Source: an uncultured Schlesneria sp. (GTDB taxonomy: Bacteria; Planctomycetota; Planctomycetia; Planctomycetales; Planctomycetaceae). Taken from it: 64,000 nt of DNA. The position numbers and the translations under genes were made by a program. A model generated the notes under the pieces. The model worked only from the letters and a program-made list of their open reading frames with translations. It had not been told where the DNA came from and ran no database searches. Below, piece by piece: positions 26,727-35,080 of the stretch. Each line of letters opens with the position of its first letter. Positions within the stretch are counted from its first letter, which is position 1. The stretch is taken from NCBI GenBank assembly GCA_903834925.1, contig CAILLA010000238.1:18078-82077 (forward strand). Direction: 5' to 3'.

Positions 26727-27746
26727 CTATTTTTGGTCTGAGGTCGGCGTGAGTTCTTTTCTTGCATTTTCCAAGTCTTTTGTTGGTTGCGAACGGGCGG
26801 TCGTTGGTTCGTCGTCCACGAAGATATCCATGTTCGCTTCCAGACCCGCTCGCAGAATAAATTTGACCCGACTTTCGACTTTGACCTGCTTTTCGACTTT
26901 CTCCCGGTTTTCGACTTCGGCAAAAATGCGAGTTGTCCCGTCAATCGGATCGGAAACTTCATCGACAAATGTGATCTGCCCTTCAAACGGTTTCCTGTCG
27001 TCTTCTTCCTGATACCCCAAATGGTCAAGATCCGTTTCGGATAACCGAACCCTAACCTTCGCTCCCTCTTTGACATATCGGAGATATTTCAAGGGGACAT
27101 ATCCCTCAATACGAACATGTTTGGGATTAACAATCTCTGCGACCGGATCACCCTGCCGGACTGCCTCACCCTTCTTCTTAAACATCTTAGTCACCGTCCC
27201 GTCGAATTCTGCCAGGACCGAATAGGTTCTGAGCTCGGCCTCAGTCACGGCGGCATTCAGTTTGTTCAAGGAAATTTCGTGCTCCGCCGCAATAATCGAG
27301 ATCCCCGCCTTGTCCGCTGCCAATTGAGCCTTGTCGACTTCCACTTGGGCGACCGGTTTTTGCCCCCCCCTTTTCTCTGCTTCCTCGTTCGCCTTGACCA
27401 TCCGATCATGCTCGCTGTCTGCCTGTTTTTTTGCGATCCGAGCAAAATTCAGCTCATTCTCATTCGAGGCTTTCTTTTTGGCTGCCGCGAGATTCGCCTG
27501 GGCGACTTCGTCGGCGATCAGGACCACCAGGCATCCTTTCTTGACCGATTGCCCTTCCTCATATTCCGCCGTTTTCACGATCCCGTTTCGATCTGAAGCC
27601 AGTGTTACATGCTCTTTCAACGTAATGTGGCATTTGTCGAGCTGAACTGTATGCGAAGAAGTAGACGAAACGGATTTGTCATCGGCGACCGATGTCGCTG
27701 CAAGCAGCAACAAAAGCGGCAGGTATGAAGCGCTGGATTGTTTCAT
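26727..27746 (-). CDS. HlyD/RND-type membrane-fusion adaptor protein
   Basis: The 339-residue protein has a leader (MKQSSASYLPLLLLLAATSVAD). The lipoyl-like half-motif EYEEGQSVKKGCLVVLIADE is near residue 63. A long coiled coil of Ala/Lys/Glu-rich heptads follows (AQANLAAAKKKASNENEL to about 160). The second half-motif is AEFDGTVTKMFKKKGEAVRQGD near 185. The beta-barrel domain follows, ending in a charged tail. It sits 148 bases upstream of the M50-HlyD gene on the same strand and probably works with it across the envelope. No RND pump or TolC gene is nearby. Confidence 0.82.
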   Translation of the reverse strand: MKQSSASYLPLLLLLAATSVADDKSVSSTSSHTVQLDKCHITLKEHVTLASDRNGIVKTAEYEEGQSVKKGCLVVLIADEVAQANLAAAKKKASNENELNFARIAKKQADSEHDRMVKANEEAEKRGGQKPVAQVEVDKAQLAADKAGISIIAAEHEISLNKLNAAVTEAELRTYSVLAEFDGTVTKMFKKKGEAVRQGDPVAEIVNPKHVRIEGYVPLKYLRYVKEGAKVRVRLSETDLDHLGYQEEDDRKPFEGQITFVDEVSDPIDGTTRIFAEVENREKVEKQVKVESRVKFILRAGLEANMDIFVDDEPTTARSQPTKDLENARKELTPTSDQK

Positions 27747-27912
27747 CGCGAAGTTCCTTTTGTCAAAACGTGATCAACTTCCACACAATTTCTACGGCCA
27801 ACGTCAAAAGCAAGCAAGCACGGTTTCCTCAGATCATCGTAGCTTGGACTTCAGCCCGAGCAATCCCTAATCACCTCCAAGCCAGTTTTGTCTCGTTCCC
27901 ACTTTTTTCACT

Positions 27913-27959
27913 CGTTCCCAAGCTCCTGCTTGGGAACGCCCTCTTTGAAGCTCCGCTTC
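27913..27959. repeat. Dispersed palindromic repeat, family A copy 1
   Basis: Two adjacent hairpins. CGTTCCCAAGC (27913-27923) pairs perfectly with GCTTGGGAACG (27928-27938). GAAGC (27947-27951) pairs with GCTTC (27955-27959). The same pair of hairpins recurs at 32873-32919, showing a dispersed intergenic element. Confidence 0.8.
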
Positions 27960-28246
27960 GAATTCTGTCAACCAGCCAGTACCGATTTTCAACCCCAATA
28001 CAACAACAAGGCATACCTGAGAAGTGTTTGGCAAATCTGTGCTGGTGTTGGCACGCATCTCAAACCGATGCCTGTTTTGCAAGTTCTGCGTTTTGCGTTG
28101 GAATGTGACCCGCGTACGTCGAGTATTCACCTTCCGTCCAAGATTATGATTCTTTATTTATGAAACATGCGGCCTATCGATTGACGCATATTTTAGCGAC
28201 GACCATCATCCGAACAGAGTGATCAGGGCCGCGAATAAGGGTTGTT

Positions 28247-28294
28247 CAATCCGATAAGATCGATCGGATTGATGTAACGAACTGAGTTAACTCA
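28247..28294. promoter_or_regulatory. Two operator-like palindromes upstream of the surface repeat gene
   Basis: CAATCCGAT (28247-28255) and ATCGGATTG (28263-28271) form a perfect 9-bp inverted repeat with a 7-base spacer. Twelve bases on, TGAGTTAACTCA (28283-28294) is a perfect 12-bp palindrome. Both lie 70-120 bases before the ATG at 28367, where a regulator could bind. Function is inferred from position only. Confidence 0.35.
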
Positions 28295-28366
28295 ACTCGT
28301 TTGTAAATACGTATAACTGTAACAACCGGCGAATAATAATCTATTTATGAAGAGCGGACCGAGTCT

Positions 28367-30358
28367 ATGCTGTTGATGAGTTGGCTAGGTGAATTGTGTC
28401 GAGGCGGAGTCAATGTTTGTGTTCCACGCGGTCGCCGTTCAGTTCAAGCGGCCAGGTCCTATGCAGATGTTCAAATCTTGGAAAGTCGTCGGCTGCTGAC
28501 GAATATTACGGCAATGGTTGTGCCGGGAGGTACACTGGTCGTGGCCGATTCGTCCAGTGGAGCGACAAATGACGTTACGCTCGAATACCATCTGACCAGT
28601 GGCCAGCCATCAAAGATGGATTTCTTTCTGAAGGGGTCGGGAGCGACGACAATCAATGGCCAAGCGGATTATGACGTGACCGCAAATCTCGCTTCCTTCA
28701 ACTCAATCCAAGTATGGACTAATAACAATAACGACACGATTCGTATTGACACAACGAATCAGGGCTTTAATCAAGGCGTTTCTGCATTTCATGGCGGAAT
28801 CGCGTTGGTTGGTTCCTATGTAGGAAGCAACTCCGTCGGTGCGACAGGAAACAATGTTTACGACTTCGTTTCTACAAACTTTATTGGCAATGTCGTCGTC
28901 GATGACATAACCGGAATTGGCAACCTGGACAAACTGGACTTTTCAACGAGTTCGGATGTTCAACTAAATCTTGGGACGACGGCCTATCAGGAAATTAACA
29001 AGAATAATATCAATCTCAATCTCGCTCTGACTTCGAACACGATTTCGTCAAATATCAATTTGATCGGTGGAAAGGTGACGAATACTCTGACGGCGGGGTT
29101 TGGGCAGAATGTCACACTGGATGCATCCGGTTCCTCAGGAGTGAACGTTTTAACCGGTAGCTCAAAAGGGAATGTCACGCTGAAAGGCGGATCGGGAAAT
29201 AATCATTATGTCTTTCCGGCTCCCACTGGCGTTGATCTCAATACCGTGGTTCAACCAAACAGGAACGCGACGGACAGGTTCAACTTTTCGGCATTGACGA
29301 CGGATCTCATCGTCAATCTTGCCACGATGGATGGTACGACGGATGCAACGGCATTGGCTTTCGCGACAAGTTTCCGAGTCTATACGGGTGCTCCTGCACA
29401 ATTGTCGAACATCGTTTCAGTTGATGGAGGCCAAGGCAACAACGTTTTAACGGCCGGTTCGGGTACCGATACTCTGACAGGTGGAGCGGGGAATAATATT
29501 TTCAATACGGGAACAGGGATCGATCAACTGATCGGTACGAATGGAACCACAAACTCATTCGTTTTTTCCACTAACGCCACCAACGTCACGATCGCTCCAA
29601 GCAATTCGGGAACCAACACTCTTGACTTCCGAAAAGTGTCATCGCCGTTGACTGTCGATTTGTCCGCGAACACGGCAATCGGCTCGTATGGGACTGCTAC
29701 TGTTTCAGCGGTCGGAACAGGTCAGGGTAGGCTGTTTCAAGCGGTCATCGGCGGGACAGGAAATAATGCGCTGACAGGGGGCTCGGGGCAATATTTGACC
29801 TTGGATGCCTCGGGATCATCAGGAACGAACACGTTAACCGCAGGGAATTCTGGAAATGACATATTGAAAGGGGGATCGGGGGTGAACAGCTACAAATTCG
29901 GTGATGCCATCGGTGTTTCGCTCGATACGATCGTGCCAGGAACGGGGACAAACTCGATCGACTTTTCAAACGTGACGTCGGCACCCGATACCCCGCTTCA
30001 AGTGAATCTGGCAACTCGTGGTGGTGTGAATGACTCACAAGACATTTTATGGCTGGCTTTTGAAACGAATCGACGAGTCTATGTTCCGAGCGGCAGCGAT
30101 ACGAACGCGTTTCAGCGTGTGATTGGTTCAATCAACGCCGGCGGTGCAAACCAACTGACGGCAGGCGCGGGGCCGAATGTGACACTGGATGCTTCTGGTT
30201 CGTTGGGGACGAACACGCTGACAGCAGGGAATTTTGGAAACGACGTTTTGAAGGGGGGGGCGGGGCCAACGCCTACAAATTCGGCGACGCCATCGGGATT
30301 TCGCTCGACACGATCGTGCCGGGTACGGGAACAAACACGCTCGACTTCTCTCGTGTGA
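28367..30358 (+). CDS. LEPR-XLL-type surface protein with glycine/asparagine-rich RTX-like repeats, frameshifted
   Basis: The N-terminus has a basic segment followed by VQILESRRLLT near residue 37, which fits the planctomycete LEPR-XLL motif found near the start of giant surface proteins. The rest is repetitive Gly/Asn/Thr/Asp sequence with RTX-like units (TLTGGAGNNIFNTGTGIDQL, NNALTGGSGQ) expected to form calcium-binding beta rolls. Frame is lost near 30250: after VLKGGAG the reading continues as junk (PTPTNSATPSG...) to a stop at 30358, while the true repeat sequence continues one frame over. Comparison with the previous 384-base unit shows one base missing. The intact gene would run 28367-30915. 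Confidence 0.75.
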   Translation: MLLMSWLGELCRGGVNVCVPRGRRSVQAARSYADVQILESRRLLTNITAMVVPGGTLVVADSSSGATNDVTLEYHLTSGQPSKMDFFLKGSGATTINGQADYDVTANLASFNSIQVWTNNNNDTIRIDTTNQGFNQGVSAFHGGIALVGSYVGSNSVGATGNNVYDFVSTNFIGNVVVDDITGIGNLDKLDFSTSSDVQLNLGTTAYQEINKNNINLNLALTSNTISSNINLIGGKVTNTLTAGFGQNVTLDASGSSGVNVLTGSSKGNVTLKGGSGNNHYVFPAPTGVDLNTVVQPNRNATDRFNFSALTTDLIVNLATMDGTTDATALAFATSFRVYTGAPAQLSNIVSVDGGQGNNVLTAGSGTDTLTGGAGNNIFNTGTGIDQLIGTNGTTNSFVFSTNATNVTIAPSNSGTNTLDFRKVSSPLTVDLSANTAIGSYGTATVSAVGTGQGRLFQAVIGGTGNNALTGGSGQYLTLDASGSSGTNTLTAGNSGNDILKGGSGVNSYKFGDAIGVSLDTIVPGTGTNSIDFSNVTSAPDTPLQVNLATRGGVNDSQDILWLAFETNRRVYVPSGSDTNAFQRVIGSINAGGANQLTAGAGPNVTLDASGSLGTNTLTAGNFGNDVLKGGAGPTPTNSATPSGFRSTRSCRVREQTRSTSLV

Positions 30359-30567
30359 CATCCGCTCCTGCTACCCCACTTCAAGTGAATTTGGCAACGA
30401 GCGGCGGGGTGAATGATCCGAAGGACACGTTGTGGCTGGCATCGGAAACAAAACGACGAGTCTATGTCCAGAATGGCGTCGATGCGAACGCGTTTCAGCG
30501 TGTGATTGGTTCGACCAACGCCGGCGGTGCAAACCAACTCACGGCGGGCGCGGGGCCGAATGTGACA
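29801..30567 (+). repeat. Tandem ~384-bp coding repeat in the surface protein
   Basis: The anchor TTGGATGC/CTGGATGC recurs at 29801, 30185 and 30568. The first interval is 384 bases (128 codons); the second is 383. Sequence between anchors is highly alike, for example the segment encoding AFQRVIGSxNAGGANQLTAGAGPNVTLDASGS. The one-base shortfall in the second unit lies in the G-rich run at 30253-30265. Confidence 0.85.
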
Positions 30568-30915
30568 TTGGATGCGTCTGGCTCAACAGGAATCAATGTG
30601 CTCACGGCGGGTTCAGGCACGGATACTCTGATCGGGGGGGCAGGGGCTAACACATTCAATACGGGATCGAATACGGAACAATTGATCGGCGCGAACGGAA
30701 CGACAAATTTGTTTGTGTTTATGAATAACACGACCAACGTGACTGTCACCCCAAGTAATACTGGAACCAACACGCTGGATTTCCGTAGAGTCTCGTTTCC
30801 AACGACAGTCGACTTGACGGCAAAAACGATCATCGCCTGGTATGGAGCCGCGACCGTTTCGACAAGCGGGATGTATCAGGGTTCGCTATTTCAATCGATG
30901 ATTCGTCTAACATGA
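30316..30915 (+). pseudogene. Continuation of the surface repeat protein in the shifted frame
   Basis: This frame resumes the repeat exactly where the first frame fails (PGTGTNTLDFSRVTSAPATPLQ), then gives VTLDASGSTGINVLTAG, TLIGGAGANTFNTGSNTEQL and a final SLFQSMIRLT. It needs a +1 correction near 30250-30265 to join 28367-30358. The end is abrupt: the matching place in the earlier repeat continues with VIGGTGNNALTGG, so the C-terminus may itself be shortened. A second G7 tract lies at 30634-30640. Confidence 0.7.
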
Positions 30916-31388
30916 AACAATATGCAAACGGGTGAGAAGTACTGATTCCGTCACCAAACCCCCCCGGCCTTTGCGATTGCTGGACTTGCGATGAACGTGA
31001 CGAGGATCGCCATCCAAAGGACCGTCGCCCAATTGGAATCCGATTGAGACCTCGTTGCCGGGGCGACCGCTGTTGAACGACTAACTCAAACGTCCCACTA
31101 CAACGACATGCGTTTTTTTCAGGAAAACACGCCAGTAATTTTGTGCGAATTGCGAAAATTCTCTGAAATCGTGATTTCCCAAGTAAAATTAGTGGTCCGA
31201 CGCTAGCAGCGTCGGCCACGTTTCCACTTTGTTCCGATTGCCAGGAACTTTTCGTGTCGACATGATGTCTTAAGAGGCAATTCAATAACCGTTGCGAGAA
31301 GCCACCGTTATTCTCGCGGTGTTTAGACCCGTTGGAAAAAGCACGCGTCCCTTATTTCCTTGAAATCGTCTTTGATAAGGAGCTCATC
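30916..31388. other. Intergenic region
   Basis: This 473-base stretch lies between the surface protein and the next exported protein. It shows no convincing gene. A ribosome site AAGGAG at 31377-31382 serves the next gene. Confidence 0.4.
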
Positions 31389-32825
31389 ATGCAACACGCT
31401 CGTCAACGAACATTATGGATGAAAAATTGGTGTATGGCGGCTGTGGTGATCGCCATCGCAGGTGTTTCCAGCAACCCGGCGTGGGGACTGATCACCGGTG
31501 GTGAAGGGAATGATCCCGTCGCTGATCCTGGTTGGCCGAAAGGCGCGGTCTCCGTATTTAACACACAATGTCGTATTGCCTATTGGGAAGGGCCACCTTT
31601 CGGCGGCGGACAGTCCCACGCCGAATGTCGTGGTGATACGGAAGCGTTTCAAAAGGTTCTGGATGACTTTGCCGAAATCGATACTCCCTTTAAACGGGTT
31701 GTCCTTCATGACGGGATTGGTCGCAGTTTCTGGCTGAATCCGAACGGCGACAAAGAGAAAGCGGAAAAGGCAAAAATCGACTGGCTCTTCGTGGTCTGGA
31801 ACCCGGAAAGCCGAAAGCGGCAAAGACAACTTCCCGTCGGCATGAGTTCCGTCGGGAAACGAGACCCTGTGGTCCTCGCTCAACTGGATGTCTACACCGG
31901 CGGATCGATCGCTTGGGCAAAAGTAAAAATCCCCGAAGGAATTGATGTCATCGACCAGCGGCTTGAGCCTCACGGATTCACCCTGGAAGACGGCGTGGTC
32001 CTTGAAGGAAAAGTGGTCGATGCCGTCACACGCGCGCCACTGAAAGCCAACCTGGAATTACAAAAAATTGAGCCTCAAAAGGAAGGTGGTTACCATTATA
32101 TAAAGCTCGTCGAAGCGACCACGAATGCCGAAGGCCGTTGGGTCGTTAAAAAGGGGCCGCAGGAATGGTGTCGACTTGTCCTGACCGCCGACGGATATGC
32201 ACCGCGAGTGATCGGCTACGCGAAATACGACGACCAACCGCAATGGTCGGAACACAATTCGGAACTTGTGAAACCCGGGACGGTTTCAGGTCGAGTGATC
32301 GATTCCCATGGGCGACCGTTGGCCGAGGCAAACGTGGGAATTGACAACATCGACGTCAAAAATATTGGCAGCTATGAGATTCCGAACAATTCGAACGTCA
32401 AAACAGACGCTGACGGCCGCTTTTCGCTCAATTCGATACCGATCAGCGCTGCAACTGTCGTTGTCTATCGAGATGGATATGTCCGGCGCGGCCTGGGCCT
32501 GAAGATCGAAGTTCCAGCCACGGATCTGAAACTGGAAATGCAATCTGCCGCCAAACTGAAAGTCACGGTCGATTTCTCAATCGCAAAACGAGCGGGCAAC
32601 TACCTGATCAACATCGAACCGGAAGGGGGCGAAAAAATCGGATCATGGGGCGGTACTGCCAATATCGACGCCAATAATCAATACTCATTCGAAAACGTCC
32701 CGGAAGGAAAATACGTCATTTACGGTCGACCAAACCCGGGCAGTACGGATCAACAAACCGATCGCAAAACGGTCGAATTAAAAGGGGGAGAATCTAGCGA
32801 AGTCACGCTGAAAGCAAAGTCATAG
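31389..32825 (+). CDS. Exported protein with carboxypeptidase-regulatory-like domains
   Basis: The protein is about 478 residues. ATG 31389 follows AAGGAG by six bases and begins the leader (RTLWMKNWCMAAVVIAIAGV, AWG). From about residue 200 there are repeated beta-sandwich units of the CarboxypepD_reg type: VVLEGKVVDAVTRAPLKANLEL, then GTVSGRVIDSHGRPLAEANV with TDADGRFSLNSIP, and a last one with YSFENVPEGKYVIYGRPNPG. The first 200 residues contain WPKGAVSVFNTQCRIAYWEGPP, of unknown family. No peptidase catalytic residues are seen, so it is likely a binding or structural envelope protein. Confidence 0.82.
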   Translation: MQHARQRTLWMKNWCMAAVVIAIAGVSSNPAWGLITGGEGNDPVADPGWPKGAVSVFNTQCRIAYWEGPPFGGGQSHAECRGDTEAFQKVLDDFAEIDTPFKRVVLHDGIGRSFWLNPNGDKEKAEKAKIDWLFVVWNPESRKRQRQLPVGMSSVGKRDPVVLAQLDVYTGGSIAWAKVKIPEGIDVIDQRLEPHGFTLEDGVVLEGKVVDAVTRAPLKANLELQKIEPQKEGGYHYIKLVEATTNAEGRWVVKKGPQEWCRLVLTADGYAPRVIGYAKYDDQPQWSEHNSELVKPGTVSGRVIDSHGRPLAEANVGIDNIDVKNIGSYEIPNNSNVKTDADGRFSLNSIPISAATVVVYRDGYVRRGLGLKIEVPATDLKLEMQSAAKLKVTVDFSIAKRAGNYLINIEPEGGEKIGSWGGTANIDANNQYSFENVPEGKYVIYGRPNPGSTDQQTDRKTVELKGGESSEVTLKAKS

Positions 32826-32835
32826 CGAAGTTTCT

Positions 32836-32919
32836 GGTTCCCAAGCTGAAGCTCGGAAACCACTCCTGTTATGGTTCCCAAGCTCCAGCTTGGGAACCTC
32901 TCTTCCGAAGCTCCGCTTC
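32836..32919. repeat. Dispersed palindromic repeat, family A copy 2
   Basis: GGTTCCCAAGC (32873-32883) pairs with GCTTGGGAACC (32888-32898). GAAGC (32907-32911) pairs with GCTTC (32915-32919). An imperfect half copy (GGTTCCCAAGCTGAAGCTCGG) precedes it at 32836. It matches the element at 27913 and lies just after the stop of the gene at 32825, where it could also act as a terminator. Confidence 0.8.
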
Positions 32920-33072
32920 GCGTTAAGCATCGACGCAACACTATCGAAGATGATAATTGGATCACCGATGCTTAATCTGAATGAAGATCGGTGTACGACA
33001 TCAGTTTCACTATATTTTCGGAGAACCAGATTAAACGATCAAATGCTTCTTCGACGACCACGCCACGAGGTT

Positions 33073-33177
33073 GTCAGTTTTTGTAAGCCGAGAACGGCGC
33101 GCCAAAACCCGTAGCAGGGGCTTCAGCCCGTTCGCCACAACATTTAGTGCGGGCTAAAGCCCACTATAAAAACTGAC
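33073..33177. repeat. MITE-like 105-bp element with terminal inverted repeats
   Basis: GTCAGTTTTTGTA (33073-33085) and TATAAAAACTGAC (33165-33177) are inverted repeats with one mismatch. Inside, GGGCTTCAGCCCG near 33118-33130 faces CGGGCTAAAGCCC near 33150-33162. There is no coding sequence. The structure fits a dispersed non-autonomous element. Confidence 0.6.
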
Positions 33178-33196
33178 ATCCTCCACGCGAAGCCGC

Positions 33197-33364
33197 TTAT
33201 TTAGGCAATTCCAATGTCATCACGGGACCGGCGTCTGCTGCCGGTTCATCGGCTCGCTCTTTTGTTGCGGCATTGGCATCATCAACCGAGACCGATTCGG
33301 GTTGCGATGCACAGCCGACGAGCATGAAAAGGGCAACTAATGAGAATGGCTTAATCAGTTCCAT
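33197..33364 (-). CDS. Small lipoprotein downstream of DUF1559 gene
   Basis: I found this 55-residue protein by reading the reverse strand. It starts at ATG 33364 after GGAGAACAGAT. It has a hydrophobic leader with lipobox LVGC (MELIKPFSLVALFMLVGC) followed by an Ala/Asp/Glu-rich mature peptide ending LELPK. It lies 60 bases downstream of the DUF1559 gene on the same strand. Planctomycete DUF1559 genes are often followed by such tiny lipoproteins; the function is unknown. Confidence 0.7.
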   Translation of the reverse strand: MELIKPFSLVALFMLVGCASQPESVSVDDANAATKERADEPAADAGPVMTLELPK

Positions 33365-33424
33365 ATCTGTTCTCCTTCAATTGAAGTGTGTCAATTTCAG
33401 CGTTTCTTAAACCAAAAATCAGAG

Positions 33425-34399
33425 TTAGAAATCGCTGACAACATGACCGTCAGCGGCGCCTGCCAGGTATTGTTTAAAAAGCACGCCATCCACATTGATC
33501 GATATCGCTCGCACGGCACCGTCACCCATCGCAAAATGAACTAGTCCGTCGTGGGCCGACGAGAATCGATACCAGGCAGGTGTACTGCTCAACCCATATC
33601 CGGTCACCATCATCCCCGAACCCATCCACGTATGGGCGTAATTGAGAACCTTTGGATTTGTCGATACTGGATCACCGACGGCTTCCCCAAATAGCAACGT
33701 GTTCGATGTTCCATCAAGAAAGTCCCCCATCCGATTCGGGTGCCGTTTCAAGAAGGCCCCCTTGTAAAGATCAAACCCAGCGACGTCGGCAAAGTACCCG
33801 GCGACCCCGAGATAGTTGGTCGGAGCGACGGGATCCCATCCGGAGGCAACCGACCCGGTGCGTCCCTCGATTGTCCCCACTCCCGCATTCAAATATTCGT
33901 TGATGCGGGTAAAAAACCCCGCTTGAGGCACCTTGGCGTTCGTGGAGGGGCAGAGAAACCCAGGGACTGTTTTCAGCGATGCGTTGTAGCAACCATTCAC
34001 GTTGAACCAGGGGTTTTGACCAAATAACGCTACGTTAATCTGATCGTTCTCAAGAGCCGCATAAAGTGAAGCCTGATCCATGAATGGAAGCAAAAACACG
34101 AGTGGGCTGACGTAGGACTGATTCCCACCGGCGGTAATCGAAACCGAATCTTTGGCTCCGAGATACCCGGATGGCATCACGCCATTCGTACTTTCAAAAT
34201 TGTGCGCTGCAAGTGCCATTTGTTTCAGGTTATTGCGACATTGTGTTCGGCGAGCGGATTCGCGTGCCTGTTGCACAGCTGGTAACAAGAGTGCGATCAA
34301 CACTGCGATAATCGCAATGACAACCAACAATTCGATCAATGTGAAGCCGGTTCTCGGCAATTTCACGGGATTTGACTTACGAGAGACTAATCGCTTCAT
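33425..34399 (-). CDS. DUF1559 pseudopilin-like protein
   Basis: The 324-residue protein carries a type IV prepilin N-terminus: RTGFTLIELLVVIAIIAVL, cleaved before the Phe after Gly, followed by LLLPAVQQARESARRTQCRNNLKQ. The C-terminal part is the DUF1559 (SBP_bac_10) domain with typical SYVSPLVFLLPFMDQASLY, FLDGTSNTLLFGEAVG and FAMGDGAVRAISINVD. These proteins are hugely expanded in planctomycetes and presumably form pilus- or secretion-related assemblies. It starts at ATG 34399 with AAGGTGAG just upstream. Confidence 0.93.
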   Translation of the reverse strand: MKRLVSRKSNPVKLPRTGFTLIELLVVIAIIAVLIALLLPAVQQARESARRTQCRNNLKQMALAAHNFESTNGVMPSGYLGAKDSVSITAGGNQSYVSPLVFLLPFMDQASLYAALENDQINVALFGQNPWFNVNGCYNASLKTVPGFLCPSTNAKVPQAGFFTRINEYLNAGVGTIEGRTGSVASGWDPVAPTNYLGVAGYFADVAGFDLYKGAFLKRHPNRMGDFLDGTSNTLLFGEAVGDPVSTNPKVLNYAHTWMGSGMMVTGYGLSSTPAWYRFSSAHDGLVHFAMGDGAVRAISINVDGVLFKQYLAGAADGHVVSDF

Positions 34400-35080
34400 A
34401 ACTCACCTTTCTGTAATCGATGTCTTTTTCAAAACCCAAACTCGAAAAAACTGGGAATTAAATAACTCACTGAAGTTACGTTTTTGCAAGGTTCGTTCCG
34501 TTTATCAGTTTTTTTTAAGGATATGCATCGAAGATGAAATCGATTTCGTTGTTTTTCACGGCAAATTAAGGTTCGATGCAGGATCAGATCGAGAGTTGAC
34601 TTCGGTAATACGAATGTCGAATCGCGGTTGCCCAGTGGCCATGAGCAGCCGAGATTTCATTGAAGAAGAAGAAATCGTCAGGAATGCTTCATATTTGTGC
34701 AAAGACGGAGGGCTAACAAACGTAAATGTCGTCGTGGATTTTGCCGCAGCTTCGGATCTGTGAGTGAAGGAAAGGCAACCACCACGGTTATTGCGATACT
34801 TTTTTCCAAAAATAGACAAATGATATTGTTGTAATTGAGGCGGCTCGGACTGCCGGCCTGACTGTTAATCAATTTCGATGTGGATAGGCTGGTTTTGGAT
34901 GGGGGTTGAGGCCGCTTGAGCTGACGCCCAAACTACGGTGTCATGAACCGTCTTTTGTGTCACCGTGCCGTTTCGGCGTTTGCTGTGTTAAGATTCAGAG
35001 TGCGTGGAAAGACTGGTGGGAGGCTGCGTGGACTCAGTCTCTCGTCGCGAATGCCTAATTGTTCTCATGAGATTTCAAAT
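34400..35080. other. Divergent intergenic region
   Basis: This 681-base stretch lies between the DUF1559 gene and the second PSD1 gene. It is AT-rich near 34430-34520 (poly-A and poly-T runs). Frames here do not look like known proteins. Part of 34943-35080 is in frame with the next gene and could be coding if an earlier ATG is used. Confidence 0.4.

Larger units (their letters stand above)
27747..28366. other. Intergenic region with dispersed repeat and operator-like palindromes
   Basis: This 620-base stretch lies between divergent genes. It contains one copy of a dispersed hairpin repeat (27913-27959) and two palindromes near the surface-protein start (28247-28294). Both are listed separately. 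No gene-like frame is present. Confidence 0.5.

Noticed and set aside
26636..27076. Minus-strand 146-residue frame inside the adaptor gene
   Set aside because: It overlaps the HlyD gene in another frame and is basic, low-complexity sequence with no domain.
30830..31285. Minus-strand 151-residue frame after the surface gene
   Set aside because: It overlaps the end of the surface gene and has no domain or ribosome site.
34556..34819. Frame in the gap before the second PSD1 gene
   Set aside because: No ribosome site, no recognisable domain, and AT-rich surroundings.
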